Assembly (NCBI GenBank): GCA_964537555.1
Contig: CAZIAD010000081.1
Location: 1 to 9,338 of the forward strand
Length of the DNA stretch: 9,338 bases
DNA from: CAYRWR01 sp964537555
GTDB lineage: Bacteria; Spirochaetota; Brevinematia; Brevinematales; CAYRWR01
Direction: 5' to 3'
Positions 1-5,871 of this stretch are shown here, one piece after another. Within the stretch, counting starts at the first letter, position 1; each line of letters starts with the position of its first letter. The notes below the pieces were generated by a model, which ran no database searches, had not been told where the DNA came from, and worked only from the letters and a program-made list of their open reading frames with translations. The position numbers were made by a program, and so were the translations under genes.

Positions 1-240
1 TATATTTCTAAAAAAGAAGGCTTTGCAGATTTTAGAATTAGTATTGATTATGATATATTTGCTCATGGAACAGACAAAGAACGAGAACATTTAATACTTA
101 AAAACATAATTGATTCTATAAAAATCATACATGGAAGATTGAAGAATGATTTTCAAGGTACAAAACTTGAGAATGATATTCTTGGATTATTTAATCTGAC
201 ATATGATAAATTGAACGTGAATAAGACGACATCTAACTAG
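1..240 (+). CDS. C-terminal part of a cassette protein, 5' end outside the window; not recognised
   Basis: Frame 1 is open from the first base to the TAG at 238-240, giving 79 residues of C-terminus. The fragment begins with an alternating acidic/aromatic stretch (FADFRISIDYDIFAHG) followed by a probable helix rich in I, K and L. The last codons (T S N stop) lie inside attC1: the R'' box ATCTAAC supplies the last sense codons and the following TAG is the stop. I do not recognise the family with certainty. The pattern DFRISIDYD followed by an amphipathic helix faintly resembles the C-terminus of small immunity proteins such as the Imm44 type, but this is from memory and weak. It is the cargo of cassette 1. 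Confidence 0.7.
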   Translation, partial: YISKKEGFADFRISIDYDIFAHGTDKEREHLILKNIIDSIKIIHGRLKNDFQGTKLENDILGLFNLTYDKLNVNKTTSN

Positions 241-287
241 GGCACAGCCGCCAGGCAAGGCCCAGCGCAGTGCCATGCACGTTATAT
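231..287 (+). repeat. attC1 integron recombination site
   Basis: R'' box ATCTAAC at 231-237 and R' box GTTATAT at 281-287 flank a G+C-rich imperfect dyad. The outer stem pairs GGCAC with GTGCC. R'' and R' do not complement each other perfectly because R'' belongs to cassette 1 and R' to cassette 2. Crossover is expected between G281 and T282. Confidence 0.9.
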
Positions 288-320
288 GATATACTGTACT
301 AAGTTTATACAGGAGAAAAA

Positions 321-554
321 ATGAAAGGTGATGAAATTGAAATCAAACTCTCTAAAAATAAAGCGTTAGTTTTATTCGAATTTTTACATCGCTTTTCAGA
401 TAATGATAAATTAAATATAGAACATCAATCTGAAGAAAGAGTATTGTGGGATATTCTTGGCGATTTAGAGAAGAAATTAGTTGAACCTTTTTCTCCTAAA
501 TATTTAGATATACTTAATAAAGCAAGAGAGAGTGTAAGAGATCATAATAGTTAA
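321..554 (+). CDS. Small conserved-type hypothetical protein, cassette 2 (77 aa)
   Basis: The start ATG at 321 has an AGGAG Shine-Dalgarno at 311-315, five bases upstream. The protein is acidic and probably helical: a central run of type KALVLFEFLHRF, then EERVLWDILGDLEKKLVEPF, and a C-terminal helix ending ARESVRDHNS. No signal peptide or membrane segment is visible. The pattern (hydrophobic helix, E-E-R-V-L-W-D, V-E-P-F-x-P-x-Y) resembles small hypothetical proteins I recall from several phyla, but I know no established function. It is the only gene of a 333-bp cassette and must rely on an upstream promoter. It could be an antitoxin- or immunity-like protein by size and setting; that is inference only. 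Confidence 0.85.
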   Translation: MKGDEIEIKLSKNKALVLFEFLHRFSDNDKLNIEHQSEERVLWDILGDLEKKLVEPFSPKYLDILNKARESVRDHNS

Positions 555-566
555 TAACTGTACATC

Positions 567-620
567 ATATAACTAGGACTCAGCCGCCACTAACGCGGCG
601 CTGAGTCGAATACGTTATAT
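567..620 (+). repeat. attC2 integron recombination site
   Basis: R'' ATATAAC at 567-573 and R' GTTATAT at 614-620. The core has the clearest stem of the array: GACTCAG near 577 pairs with CTGAGTC near 601-607, with CCGCC/GCGG inside. Crossover lies between G614 and T615. Confidence 0.92.
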
Positions 621-642
621 GCAATTGCAGGGGGGATTTGAA

Positions 643-915
643 GTGTTACCATTGGCACCAAAAGAAAGAGAAGAAATGGCTAAAGAGCTGTTTGATACCA
701 AATATAGTGCTGAAGAGTGGGTTGCTCGATTCTCTCATACAGTTGGCAGTTCATCTTTTGTCGAATATACGTATACCGATAAAAAACTTGAAAAGTTAAT
801 TTATGAAATACATAAAATACTTTCCATTAACAGTAAAGTTGACGTGAAAGCATTAAGAAGAAAATATCTTAGTGAATCAGAAATTAAAGAAATTGAAAGT
901 GGGTATGAATTTTAA
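643..915 (+). CDS. Small unknown protein, cassette 3 (90 aa, GTG start)
   Basis: I chose the GTG at 643 because a strong G-rich Shine-Dalgarno (AGGGGGG, 629-635) lies seven bases upstream. An in-frame ATG at 619 would add eight residues, but it lies inside the R' box and the terminal arm of the cassette and has no ribosome site. The product begins MLPLAPKEREEMAKELFDTKYS, is charged and mostly helical, and ends in a basic stretch (KALRRKYLSE) and IESGYEF. There is no signal peptide, membrane segment or recognisable motif. It is not related by eye to the other cassette proteins. The Shine-Dalgarno lies within the inverted arm shared with the cassette's 3' end, so the mRNA ends could pair over it. 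Function unknown. Confidence 0.75.
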   Translation: MLPLAPKEREEMAKELFDTKYSAEEWVARFSHTVGSSSFVEYTYTDKKLEKLIYEIHKILSINSKVDVKALRRKYLSESEIKEIESGYEF

Positions 916-931
916 AAGCCCCCGCAACTGC

Positions 932-985
932 ACATAACTGGCAGCCAGTCGCCACAAAGGCGGCGCCGAGCGCCGCTCGTTAGCT
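932..985 (+). repeat. attC3 integron recombination site (different core type)
   Basis: R'' ACATAAC at 932-938 and R' GTTAGCT at 979-985. Its left arm (GGCAGCCAGTCGCC) differs from the other sites. Its right half contains the self-complementary CGAGCGCCGCTCG (967-979). The 17 bases at 966-982 recur exactly in attC7 at 3581-3597. Confidence 0.87.
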
Positions 986-1018
986 GAAAGGCTTCAAATA
1001 GAACGTTAGGAGGAACAC

Positions 1019-1642
1019 ATGTCAAGTCCATATTGGGTAAATGAATTGAATGGAGATGTTGTATCACGCGATAGTCGTCCCACTGATTCTGGAGCATGGG
1101 TACAATGTAATTCAAGCGGTGCTGCTTACGATTTATCAAGACAAATTAAAGACCGAAAAAATGCGGAAAGAAAACAAAAAGAATTATTGGAAAAACAAGA
1201 AAAACTGTTAAATGAACAAGAAAAAGCGGCAAAACTTCAACAAGAGAAGGAAGAATTATCGAATCAAGGAGTTTCATCATATTCTGAACTAGTAGATAAA
1301 TCTTTAAATACAAATCAGAAATCTATCATCATTGCTATGTTTTTAAATCTTTTCCTTGGATTCTTAGGAGCTCATTGGTTCTACTTGGGTGACAAAAAAC
1401 GTGGGAAATTATATTTAAAATCTCTTGGATTGTTTTTCTTCGGATGGTTGATAGATTTCGTAAGACTACCCATGTTGGGAATAAAAAATAATCAATATAA
1501 AAAGAAGGGTGTAATAATTGGAACAATTATTTGGGTTGTAGTTTTTATTCTTGTTATGATAGCTGCAATTGGATCGAAGGGACAAAGTGTGAATGATTCA
1601 AATACAAAAACGGATAATAGTGTAGAAACAAAAGTAAAATAA
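1019..1642 (+). CDS. TM2-domain membrane protein with coiled coil, cassette 4 (207 aa)
   Basis: ATG at 1019 follows a perfect AGGAGG (1008-1013) by five bases. Residues 1-40 form a soluble N-terminus. Residues 41-82 are a highly charged K/E/Q-rich coiled coil. Residues 101-150 match the TM2 domain (PF05154 type): a first helix, the signature GFLGAHWFYLGDKKRGKLYL at 114-133, then a second helix ending WLIDFVRLP. A further strongly hydrophobic segment (about 164-185) precedes a polar tail. TM2 domains occur in small bacterial membrane proteins of mostly unknown role, so function is open. The likely topology is a cytoplasmic coiled coil anchored in the inner membrane. This large cassette (731 bp) carries one gene, and membrane proteins are common among integron cassettes. 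The family call is firm; the role is not known. Confidence 0.93.
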   Translation: MSSPYWVNELNGDVVSRDSRPTDSGAWVQCNSSGAAYDLSRQIKDRKNAERKQKELLEKQEKLLNEQEKAAKLQQEKEELSNQGVSSYSELVDKSLNTNQKSIIIAMFLNLFLGFLGAHWFYLGDKKRGKLYLKSLGLFFFGWLIDFVRLPMLGIKNNQYKKKGVIIGTIIWVVVFILVMIAAIGSKGQSVNDSNTKTDNSVETKVK

Positions 1643-1659
1643 AACTACGAATGCCCTTC

Positions 1660-1716
1660 AGCTAACTAGGGCACAGCCGCCAGGCATGCGCCCAGCGCAG
1701 TGCCATTACGTTATAT
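1660..1716 (+). repeat. attC4 integron recombination site
   Basis: R'' AGCTAAC at 1660-1666 and R' GTTATAT at 1710-1716. The core is nearly identical to attC1, with GGCAC/GTGCC outer stem and the inner GCCGCCAGGC and CCCAGCGCAG blocks. R'' complements the start of its own cassette (GTTAGCT at 979), not the adjacent R'. Confidence 0.92.
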
Positions 1717-1756
1717 GACAAACTGGCCTGGTCAATTATTTTTAAGAAGAGTTGAT

Positions 1757-2329
1757 ATGATTAATTTAGAAACCTCTCGTCTTATCATTCGTGATCATGT
1801 TCCTGAAGATTTACACAATTTACATAATTTAATGTCCAACAACGAGGTCATGCACTTTCTGGATTTTAAAACAAATTCATTCTATGAATCTGAAAAAGAA
1901 TTAGAATTAAGATTAGAAGAATCACAAAAGACAGAAAACAGGAGAAAATACTATTTTGCACTAATATTAAAATCCGATAACAGTTACATTGGTGAAATCG
2001 GATTCTCAATTTTACAAAAAATGAAAGATACAGGGATTTGCAACTTTGGATTTTTCATTCAAAAGCTATACTGGAATAAAGGTTATATTACTGAAGCAAC
2101 AAAAAAACTGATAGAGTTTATATTTACTGAGCTCTCACTTCATAAAATCGAGACTGGATGTATATCAATCAATTCTGCTTCAGAAAGAGTTATGATTAAA
2201 TGTGGATTTAAGAAAGAAGCTGAATTACTTGAACACACATTTATTGACGGTAAGTGGTATAATAGATTAGAATATGGTTTATTAAAAAAAGATTGGCTTG
2301 AAAAGTCGGCCAGTTCGTCATATAACTAG
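1757..2329 (+). CDS. GNAT-family N-acetyltransferase, RimJ/RimL type, cassette 5 (190 aa)
   Basis: The ATG at 1757 has AAGAAGAG at 1744-1751. An upstream in-frame GTG at 1700 lies inside attC4 and is rejected. The product starts LETSRLIIRDHVPEDL, the usual N-terminus of RimJ/RimL-like acetyltransferases. It has beta strands around 65-100, the acetyl-CoA-binding motif A as YWNKGYITEATKKLIEFIF (105-123), and the family's NSASERVMIKCGFKKE (139-154). These enzymes transfer acetyl from acetyl-CoA to an amino group of a protein N-terminus or small molecule; the substrate cannot be read from the sequence. Acetyltransferases are frequent integron cargo and some confer drug resistance, but nothing here points to an aminoglycoside. 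The stop TAG (2327-2329) is supplied by attC5 directly after the R'' box, so the last residues (S-Y-N) are attC-encoded. Confidence 0.93.
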   Translation: MINLETSRLIIRDHVPEDLHNLHNLMSNNEVMHFLDFKTNSFYESEKELELRLEESQKTENRRKYYFALILKSDNSYIGEIGFSILQKMKDTGICNFGFFIQKLYWNKGYITEATKKLIEFIFTELSLHKIETGCISINSASERVMIKCGFKKEAELLEHTFIDGKWYNRLEYGLLKKDWLEKSASSSYN

Positions 2330-2376
2330 GACACAGCCGCCAGGCAAAGCCCAGCGCAGTGTCGATTTCGTTATAT
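2320..2376 (+). repeat. attC5 integron recombination site
   Basis: R'' ATATAAC at 2320-2326 and R' GTTATAT at 2370-2376. The core is of the attC1/attC4 type but the outer stem is GACAC/GTGTC, a paired change that keeps the stem intact. It overlaps the 3' end of the acetyltransferase gene. Confidence 0.92.
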
Positions 2377-2427
2377 GCCAGGCTGGGAATATATTAGTTG
2401 AACGGAATCTGATGAAGGAAAAAATTG

Positions 2428-3060
2428 ATGACTATTTGGGATAACATATATAAGAATTTTGAGAAACATGGAACTACCTGGGCGACTTTAAAAGACGAAT
2501 TACACCCTTCATTTTTAGAATTTATTAATACACACTCATTTTCAGAAAAAAAAGCTTTGGATATTGGTTGTGGAGAAGGAAAATATTTGCATCTGTTACA
2601 AGAATTAGGTTTTGAAATCACTGGAATTGACTCAAGTGAAACAGCCATACAAATGACGAAGAATAGAACACAGAATAAAGGTGAATACATATGTGCGAAT
2701 ATGTACAAGTATGATTTACCCGAGAATACTTACTCACTAGTTATTTCCCATGCCACACTGCACCATGGTTTAAAAACACAGGTGATTGCTTTACTCGACA
2801 ATATTCATAAATCATTAGAAACAGATGGATATATATTTACATCCATTCCTTCAGATGAGTGTTTAATACATTGGCCAATGATGAAGAATCATGATACTTT
2901 GAAAGATGGAACATATATACCTACTGTTGGTCCAGAAAAAGGTCTGGCACACTCTTTTTTCACTAAGCAGGAAATCTTGGATATTTTTTCTGAAAAATAT
3001 AAAAATTTAAGTATAATAAAGGATGATCGTTTAAGGTGGATAATTATTGGACAAAAATGA
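2428..3060 (+). CDS. Class I SAM-dependent methyltransferase, cassette 6 (210 aa)
   Basis: The ATG at 2428 has AAGGA at 2415-2419, eight bases upstream; a TTG directly before it (2425) is the only alternative. The protein has the Rossmann-like class I fold. Motif I is ALDIGCGEGKY at 43-53. The acidic residue that binds the SAM ribose follows in GIDSSETA (D68). The post-II strand is LVISHATLHHGL around 104-115, in place of the more common D-x-I hydrophobic pattern. The C-terminal half has further strands and a lid-like region. Length (210 aa) suits small-molecule methyltransferases. The substrate is unknown. As the sole gene of its 765-bp cassette it has no pathway context. TehB-like or UbiE/Coq5-like proteins are the nearest general types, but no subfamily can be named with confidence. 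Confidence 0.93.
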   Translation: MTIWDNIYKNFEKHGTTWATLKDELHPSFLEFINTHSFSEKKALDIGCGEGKYLHLLQELGFEITGIDSSETAIQMTKNRTQNKGEYICANMYKYDLPENTYSLVISHATLHHGLKTQVIALLDNIHKSLETDGYIFTSIPSDECLIHWPMMKNHDTLKDGTYIPTVGPEKGLAHSFFTKQEILDIFSEKYKNLSIIKDDRLRWIIIGQK

Positions 3061-3084
3061 ATAAAATATACTGTCCAGCACGCC

Positions 3085-3141
3085 ATATAACTAAGCCCAT
3101 TCGCCAGGCTTAGGCCCGGCGCATAGGCAAACACGTTAGAT
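3085..3141 (+). repeat. attC6 integron recombination site (second core type)
   Basis: R'' ATATAAC at 3085-3091 and R' GTTAGAT at 3135-3141. The arms are AAGCCCATTCGCC and GGCGCATAGGC, pairing with a C.A and a T.C irregularity; C.A becomes a G.T wobble on the bottom strand. Its first 33 bases from TAAC recur in attC7 with one difference, and its central 30 bases (3099-3128) recur as a degenerate copy at 6212-6241 on the minus strand. Confidence 0.9.
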
Positions 3142-3184
3142 GACATAACAACTCATCGAGCAAAAAAAATATAAGGTGGAACTT

Positions 3185-3526
3185 ATGTCTGAAAATAATC
3201 TTGAAAAAAGAAAGAAAATTGCTCTTGATGCAATTAAAAAAGCTTATGACAAAGAGGGTGATGATGATATTAATGAAGTAAAGCTTTTCATTACTCATCA
3301 TCTTGATGAACTAGACGAGTCATATTGGAAAAACCATTTTTCTGGAAGTATTCCTGAACCAGTTCAAATTCTACAAAATTTAGAATTTAAATCCAGTTGG
3401 GGTGATGATTACTCAGATAACATGGACACAATAGATTTTACATTACCTGGAGATGTTACTGATTATGTTCTTAGTGTTTATTTTGATGAAAATGGCCAAG
3501 TCGACTATGTAACAATGGAAAGTTAA
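3185..3526 (+). CDS. DUF2004-type small protein, cassette 7 (113 aa)
   Basis: The ATG at 3185 follows AAGGTGGA (3173-3180) by four bases; the in-frame GTG at 3176 is inside that ribosome site and is rejected. The N-terminal half is helical and charged (EKRKKIALDAIKKAYDKEGD), followed by ITHHLDELDESYWKNHF and an IP-x-P-x-x-IL-x-x-L segment. The C-terminus has the pattern IDFTLPGDVTDYVLSVYFDE then a glycine turn and VTMES, which I recognise as the DUF2004 family signature. Function of that family is not established. Its size, acidity and scattered occurrence resemble immunity-type proteins, but that is inference. It is soluble, with no signal peptide. It occupies the last cassette of the array, bounded on the right by the mosaic attC7. 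Confidence 0.88.
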   Translation: MSENNLEKRKKIALDAIKKAYDKEGDDDINEVKLFITHHLDELDESYWKNHFSGSIPEPVQILQNLEFKSSWGDDYSDNMDTIDFTLPGDVTDYVLSVYFDENGQVDYVTMES

Positions 3527-3543
3527 TACAAAGAATAAACGTC

Positions 3544-3600
3544 ATCTAACTAAGCCCATTCGCCAGACTTAGGCCCGGCTCCGAGCGCCGCTCGTTATAT
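3544..3600 (+). repeat. attC7, terminal and mosaic integron recombination site
   Basis: R'' ATCTAAC at 3544-3550 and R' GTTATAT at 3594-3600. The left part (3547-3579) matches attC6 with one base difference. From 3581 the sequence switches to the right half of attC3, exact for 17 bases. The left arm CCCATTCGCC has no matching right arm here; the right half folds on itself instead (CGAGCG/CGCTCG, 3582-3594). Confidence 0.87.
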
Positions 3601-3743
3601 TCCAGGTAGAGCGCAGGGGGGCATATAATGCCTGCCGAATTGCAGGACGATTCCTGGTTTAGAAAGAGACAGACGGAAATGTCGCTGTTTTGATCAATGT
3701 CAGATATAGATCCTGGATCACCATCTCTACCATGGAATAAAGA
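3601..3743. other. Post-array junction, non-coding, with alternative short hairpins
   Basis: This stretch separates the last attC from the 3' end of the minus-strand barrel gene. It contains overlapping dyads: GGCAT/ATGCC (3620-3632), CCTGC/GCAGG (3631-3646), CAGGA/TCCTG (3643-3656) and CCAGG (3602-3606) with CCTGG (3653-3657). A 21-codon frame on the plus strand (3628-3693) follows a G-rich run (3616-3621), but nothing supports it as a gene. A further small palindrome GATCCTGGATC lies near 3708-3718. No T-run makes a convincing terminator for either strand. Confidence 0.6.
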
Positions 3744-5141
3744 TCAAAAACTAAGGCTGTAATTAAAATCGAAGTGAAAGTCCAGCTCAGTCATAGTGGA
3801 GGGCTGATAGACTCCGGCCAGGACCAGGGTCAAGGGTACAATAATAATCTGCATGCCCGCAAAATACATGTTATCAAACGTGAACTGAGCAGGAAGATTA
3901 GAACCCTCTCCCATCCCGGCAAAAAGTGTCATAATAAGACTGTCTGACAGATAATAGCCGAAGTCTATTGCTGCATAATAGCCCATTTCATAGGGAAGAA
4001 AATATCGGATATCCGTATTTCTGCCGCTGGGAGTAATACTGAGCCGGTTATCAAACACTTTTACATTTTCCAGGTTGAAATAAACTCCGGTAGAAGAGGA
4101 GATCAATCTTTCAGCCAGGGAGAAATTCCGGTTTTCGTAATAAAATCTGAATACCGGAGTTATAAAAAACTTAGGGCCTGTAAAGCCGCGATACTGAATA
4201 TTGAATCCCATAAATGCCAGAGGGTCAGTATCTCTATCATATCGGGAATATAGTATAGGAATATACCCGCCATAAATCTGGGCCTCCATCCCTCTACCCA
4301 ATCCAGCCCTCTTATCATATACCATATTATCAAACTTTAAAACCAGGCCCCCTGCAAGTGCCTCATAATAGTGGTTGAGGGAGCTATTGTTTGTCTCTTT
4401 ACTATAACTTATGGTGTTTCTGAGAAAAATACCTGCATACAGTGACTTTGATAGTCTTTTTTGGCTTCCCATATACAAGACGGTAGGAAAGAATATCCCA
4501 TCGTTATAACTCTGGTAAAATGAAGCGAATTTAAACTCATAATATAGTGATGAAGAAAAGATGTCCTGTTTCTGATAAAGGAAAGAAAGGAAACTCCTGA
4601 AACCCCATTTTATTCTGTCCCCCCCATTGACTGTACCCATTATTGGAGATAATTCGATGCTTGCATGAATATTCCGGGGATGTAACAGGTCTGTCTGTTT
4701 CTGCCAGCTAAAAACATTCACAAATAGATACATGAGTGGTAATATTCTCTGTCTATAGGCATCTCTGATCCACACTTTCATTTCAAGGAATACCAGTAGT
4801 TCCCCGGGTATGAGACTGGATTCCAGGTTACTGATGATACTTACTTCCAGTTTGTCGAGTGTCAGGGTATTTACTGCTATTCCATTGGTTTTAAGGGTCC
4901 CGTCATCAAAAAAATCAGCACTGAAGATATTTATATTTTCCAGTATAGTATTGGTGAGAGGTTTGAGAGCCCGGGTTATTTTTAGATCTGTTATCTGCTT
5001 GATTTCCTGGGTATAATTCTGAGACATTAAGGGTAAAATGGTGGAATTTTCCACCACTTCCAGCCGGGTGAGAATATAATTAGTATGACTATAGAGAGTA
5101 CTGAAAACCGTCAGTAATAATAGTACCAGATATTTTCTCAT
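3744..5141 (-). CDS. Probable outer-membrane beta-barrel protein (465 aa)
   Basis: The start ATG (5141-5139) overlaps the stop of the upstream lipoprotein gene by four bases (ATGA), with AAGGA upstream as ribosome site, so translation is probably coupled. Residues 1-18 (RKYLVLLLLTVFSTLYS) are a signal peptide. Residues about 20-155 form a non-barrel domain with many T, L and N residues. From about 156 to the end the sequence alternates polar and aromatic/hydrophobic residues in the way of transmembrane beta strands, with Y/F girdles and G/N/D turns. It ends in FNYSLSF, a terminal phenylalanine as expected for BAM-inserted barrels. I do not recognise the family. The periplasmic-type N-domain and the partner lipoprotein suggest a two-part envelope unit (export, adhesion or assembly), but the role is open. 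Confidence 0.85.
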   Translation of the reverse strand: MRKYLVLLLLTVFSTLYSHTNYILTRLEVVENSTILPLMSQNYTQEIKQITDLKITRALKPLTNTILENINIFSADFFDDGTLKTNGIAVNTLTLDKLEVSIISNLESSLIPGELLVFLEMKVWIRDAYRQRILPLMYLFVNVFSWQKQTDLLHPRNIHASIELSPIMGTVNGGDRIKWGFRSFLSFLYQKQDIFSSSLYYEFKFASFYQSYNDGIFFPTVLYMGSQKRLSKSLYAGIFLRNTISYSKETNNSSLNHYYEALAGGLVLKFDNMVYDKRAGLGRGMEAQIYGGYIPILYSRYDRDTDPLAFMGFNIQYRGFTGPKFFITPVFRFYYENRNFSLAERLISSSTGVYFNLENVKVFDNRLSITPSGRNTDIRYFLPYEMGYYAAIDFGYYLSDSLIMTLFAGMGEGSNLPAQFTFDNMYFAGMQIIIVPLTLVLAGVYQPSTMTELDFHFDFNYSLSF

Positions 5142-5800
5142 GGTAAATCCTTAGATAGACTTTGTACAATTTGTAATCTGGTCTTTTCATCCTTTAATAG
5201 CATATCCCAACTGTATCCCAAATGGCGGATTAATACGTTACTGATAGAGCTATCCTGGTAATCGGCCCTGAGTTTTTGAGGCAGGGTTTGGAAATAGAGT
5301 TGATTCCCTTTGAACACTGACCACTGTATAATAGAATCCATTTTGTAATCACCCACATAGACATGATTATTGGTAGATTTGAGCATCAGATTAAAATACA
5401 AATGACTCACTTTTGCCTCTATAGTGATAGACTCAGATCCATTGGAGGAAATAACAAAATCTCTCTGCCTGAATATATCGTTCATACTCTGTTTAAACTG
5501 TTCTTCCCGGGTCATGAGCTGATAGTAGAGATTATTGTTAGGAAAGTTAGATACAGACACGTTTTCAAACAGGGTGGATCTAGATGCTGACAGTTCTCCC
5601 CATACTAAACGATAATCAGTTACAGAGATCATATTGGCCCGATGATTTTGAATACCATAGATCTTGAGATTTTTAATATTAAACACCAGGCGGGTACTGA
5701 TAGGCCGGGCCTCCCCCAGATCCTGAGTGCTCTCTGTCTTTACGGCTGCCGTCTGACATCCGGCTAGTAGTATGATAATAACAGGTAATAAATACTTCAT
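5138..5800 (-). CDS. Putative lipoprotein, partner of the barrel protein (220 aa)
   Basis: I place the start at the ATG 5800-5798, preceded by GGAG (5809-5806) with five bases between. A longer in-frame ATG at 5818 would add MESGDL and spoil the signal. The product begins KYLLPVIIILLAGC, a short lipoprotein signal with lipidation at Cys15. Then comes a polar linker (QTAAVKTESTQD) and a mixed alpha/beta domain of about 190 residues including VSVSNFPNNNLYYQLMTREEQF, a pattern vaguely like small envelope lipoproteins of the YajG or LptE kind. I cannot assign a family. It is the first gene of a two-gene unit with the barrel protein, driven by the promoter at 5828-5856, and probably sits at the inner face of the outer membrane. 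Confidence 0.85.
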   Translation of the reverse strand: MKYLLPVIIILLAGCQTAAVKTESTQDLGEARPISTRLVFNIKNLKIYGIQNHRANMISVTDYRLVWGELSASRSTLFENVSVSNFPNNNLYYQLMTREEQFKQSMNDIFRQRDFVISSNGSESITIEAKVSHLYFNLMLKSTNNHVYVGDYKMDSIIQWSVFKGNQLYFQTLPQKLRADYQDSSISNVLIRHLGYSWDMLLKDEKTRLQIVQSLSKDLP

Positions 5801-5827
5801 AAGATCTCCACTCTCCAAAAGGATCTA

Positions 5828-5856
5828 ATTGTATCAGCATGGACTGGAATTATCAA
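5828..5856 (-). promoter_or_regulatory. Sigma-70 type promoter of the lipoprotein/barrel unit
   Basis: On the minus strand TTGATA (5856-5851) and TACAAT (5833-5828) are 17 bases apart. The -10 is extended (TG-A-TACAAT). Transcription should start near 5821, leaving a leader of about 20 bases before the ATG at 5800. Spacing and both hexamers are near consensus. Confidence 0.75.
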
Positions 5857-5871
5857 ATGTGAGGAACTTCT

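Larger units (their letters stand above)
1..3600 (+). mobile_element. Distal part of an integron gene-cassette array (7 cassettes, first one partial)
   Basis: Seven attC sites in the same orientation separate short single-gene units. With crossover between G and TT of each R' box, the complete cassettes are 282-614 (333 bp), 615-979 (365), 980-1710 (731), 1711-2370 (660), 2371-3135 (765) and 3136-3594 (459); the first one ends at 281. All genes run with the array. Coding parts are A+T-rich while attC cores are G+C-rich. The array ends at 3594-3600: the next bases look like a cassette start, but no further attC follows on this strand. In the usual layout attI and intI lie on the side of the first cassette, i.e. 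left of this window. Confidence 0.93.

Noticed and set aside
281..300. TATACT at 290-295 as a promoter in cassette 2
   Set aside because: No acceptable -35 at 16 to 18 bases upstream; that region is the attC1 core.
619..642. ATG inside the R' box as start of the cassette 3 gene
   Set aside because: It has no Shine-Dalgarno and would place codons in the recombination arm; the GTG at 643 has a strong, well-spaced ribosome site.
1005..1010. GTTAGG before the TM2 gene as an extra R' box
   Set aside because: It overlaps the AGGAGG ribosome site, has no partner R'' or core upstream, and does not fit GTTRRRY.
1700..1756. Upstream in-frame GTG for the acetyltransferase
   Set aside because: It lies inside attC4; the ATG at 1757 gives the standard family N-terminus.
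3628..3693. 21-residue plus-strand frame after the last attC
   Set aside because: A G-rich run precedes it, but it is very short, without recognisable features, and no attC closes it as a cassette.
3725..3745. TGGAATA near 3733 as the lost 3' arm of a truncated eighth cassette (partner of TATTCCA at 3598-3604)
   Set aside because: Only seven bases pair, there is no AAC box or attC core beside it, and position 11 does not follow the rule of the other cassettes.
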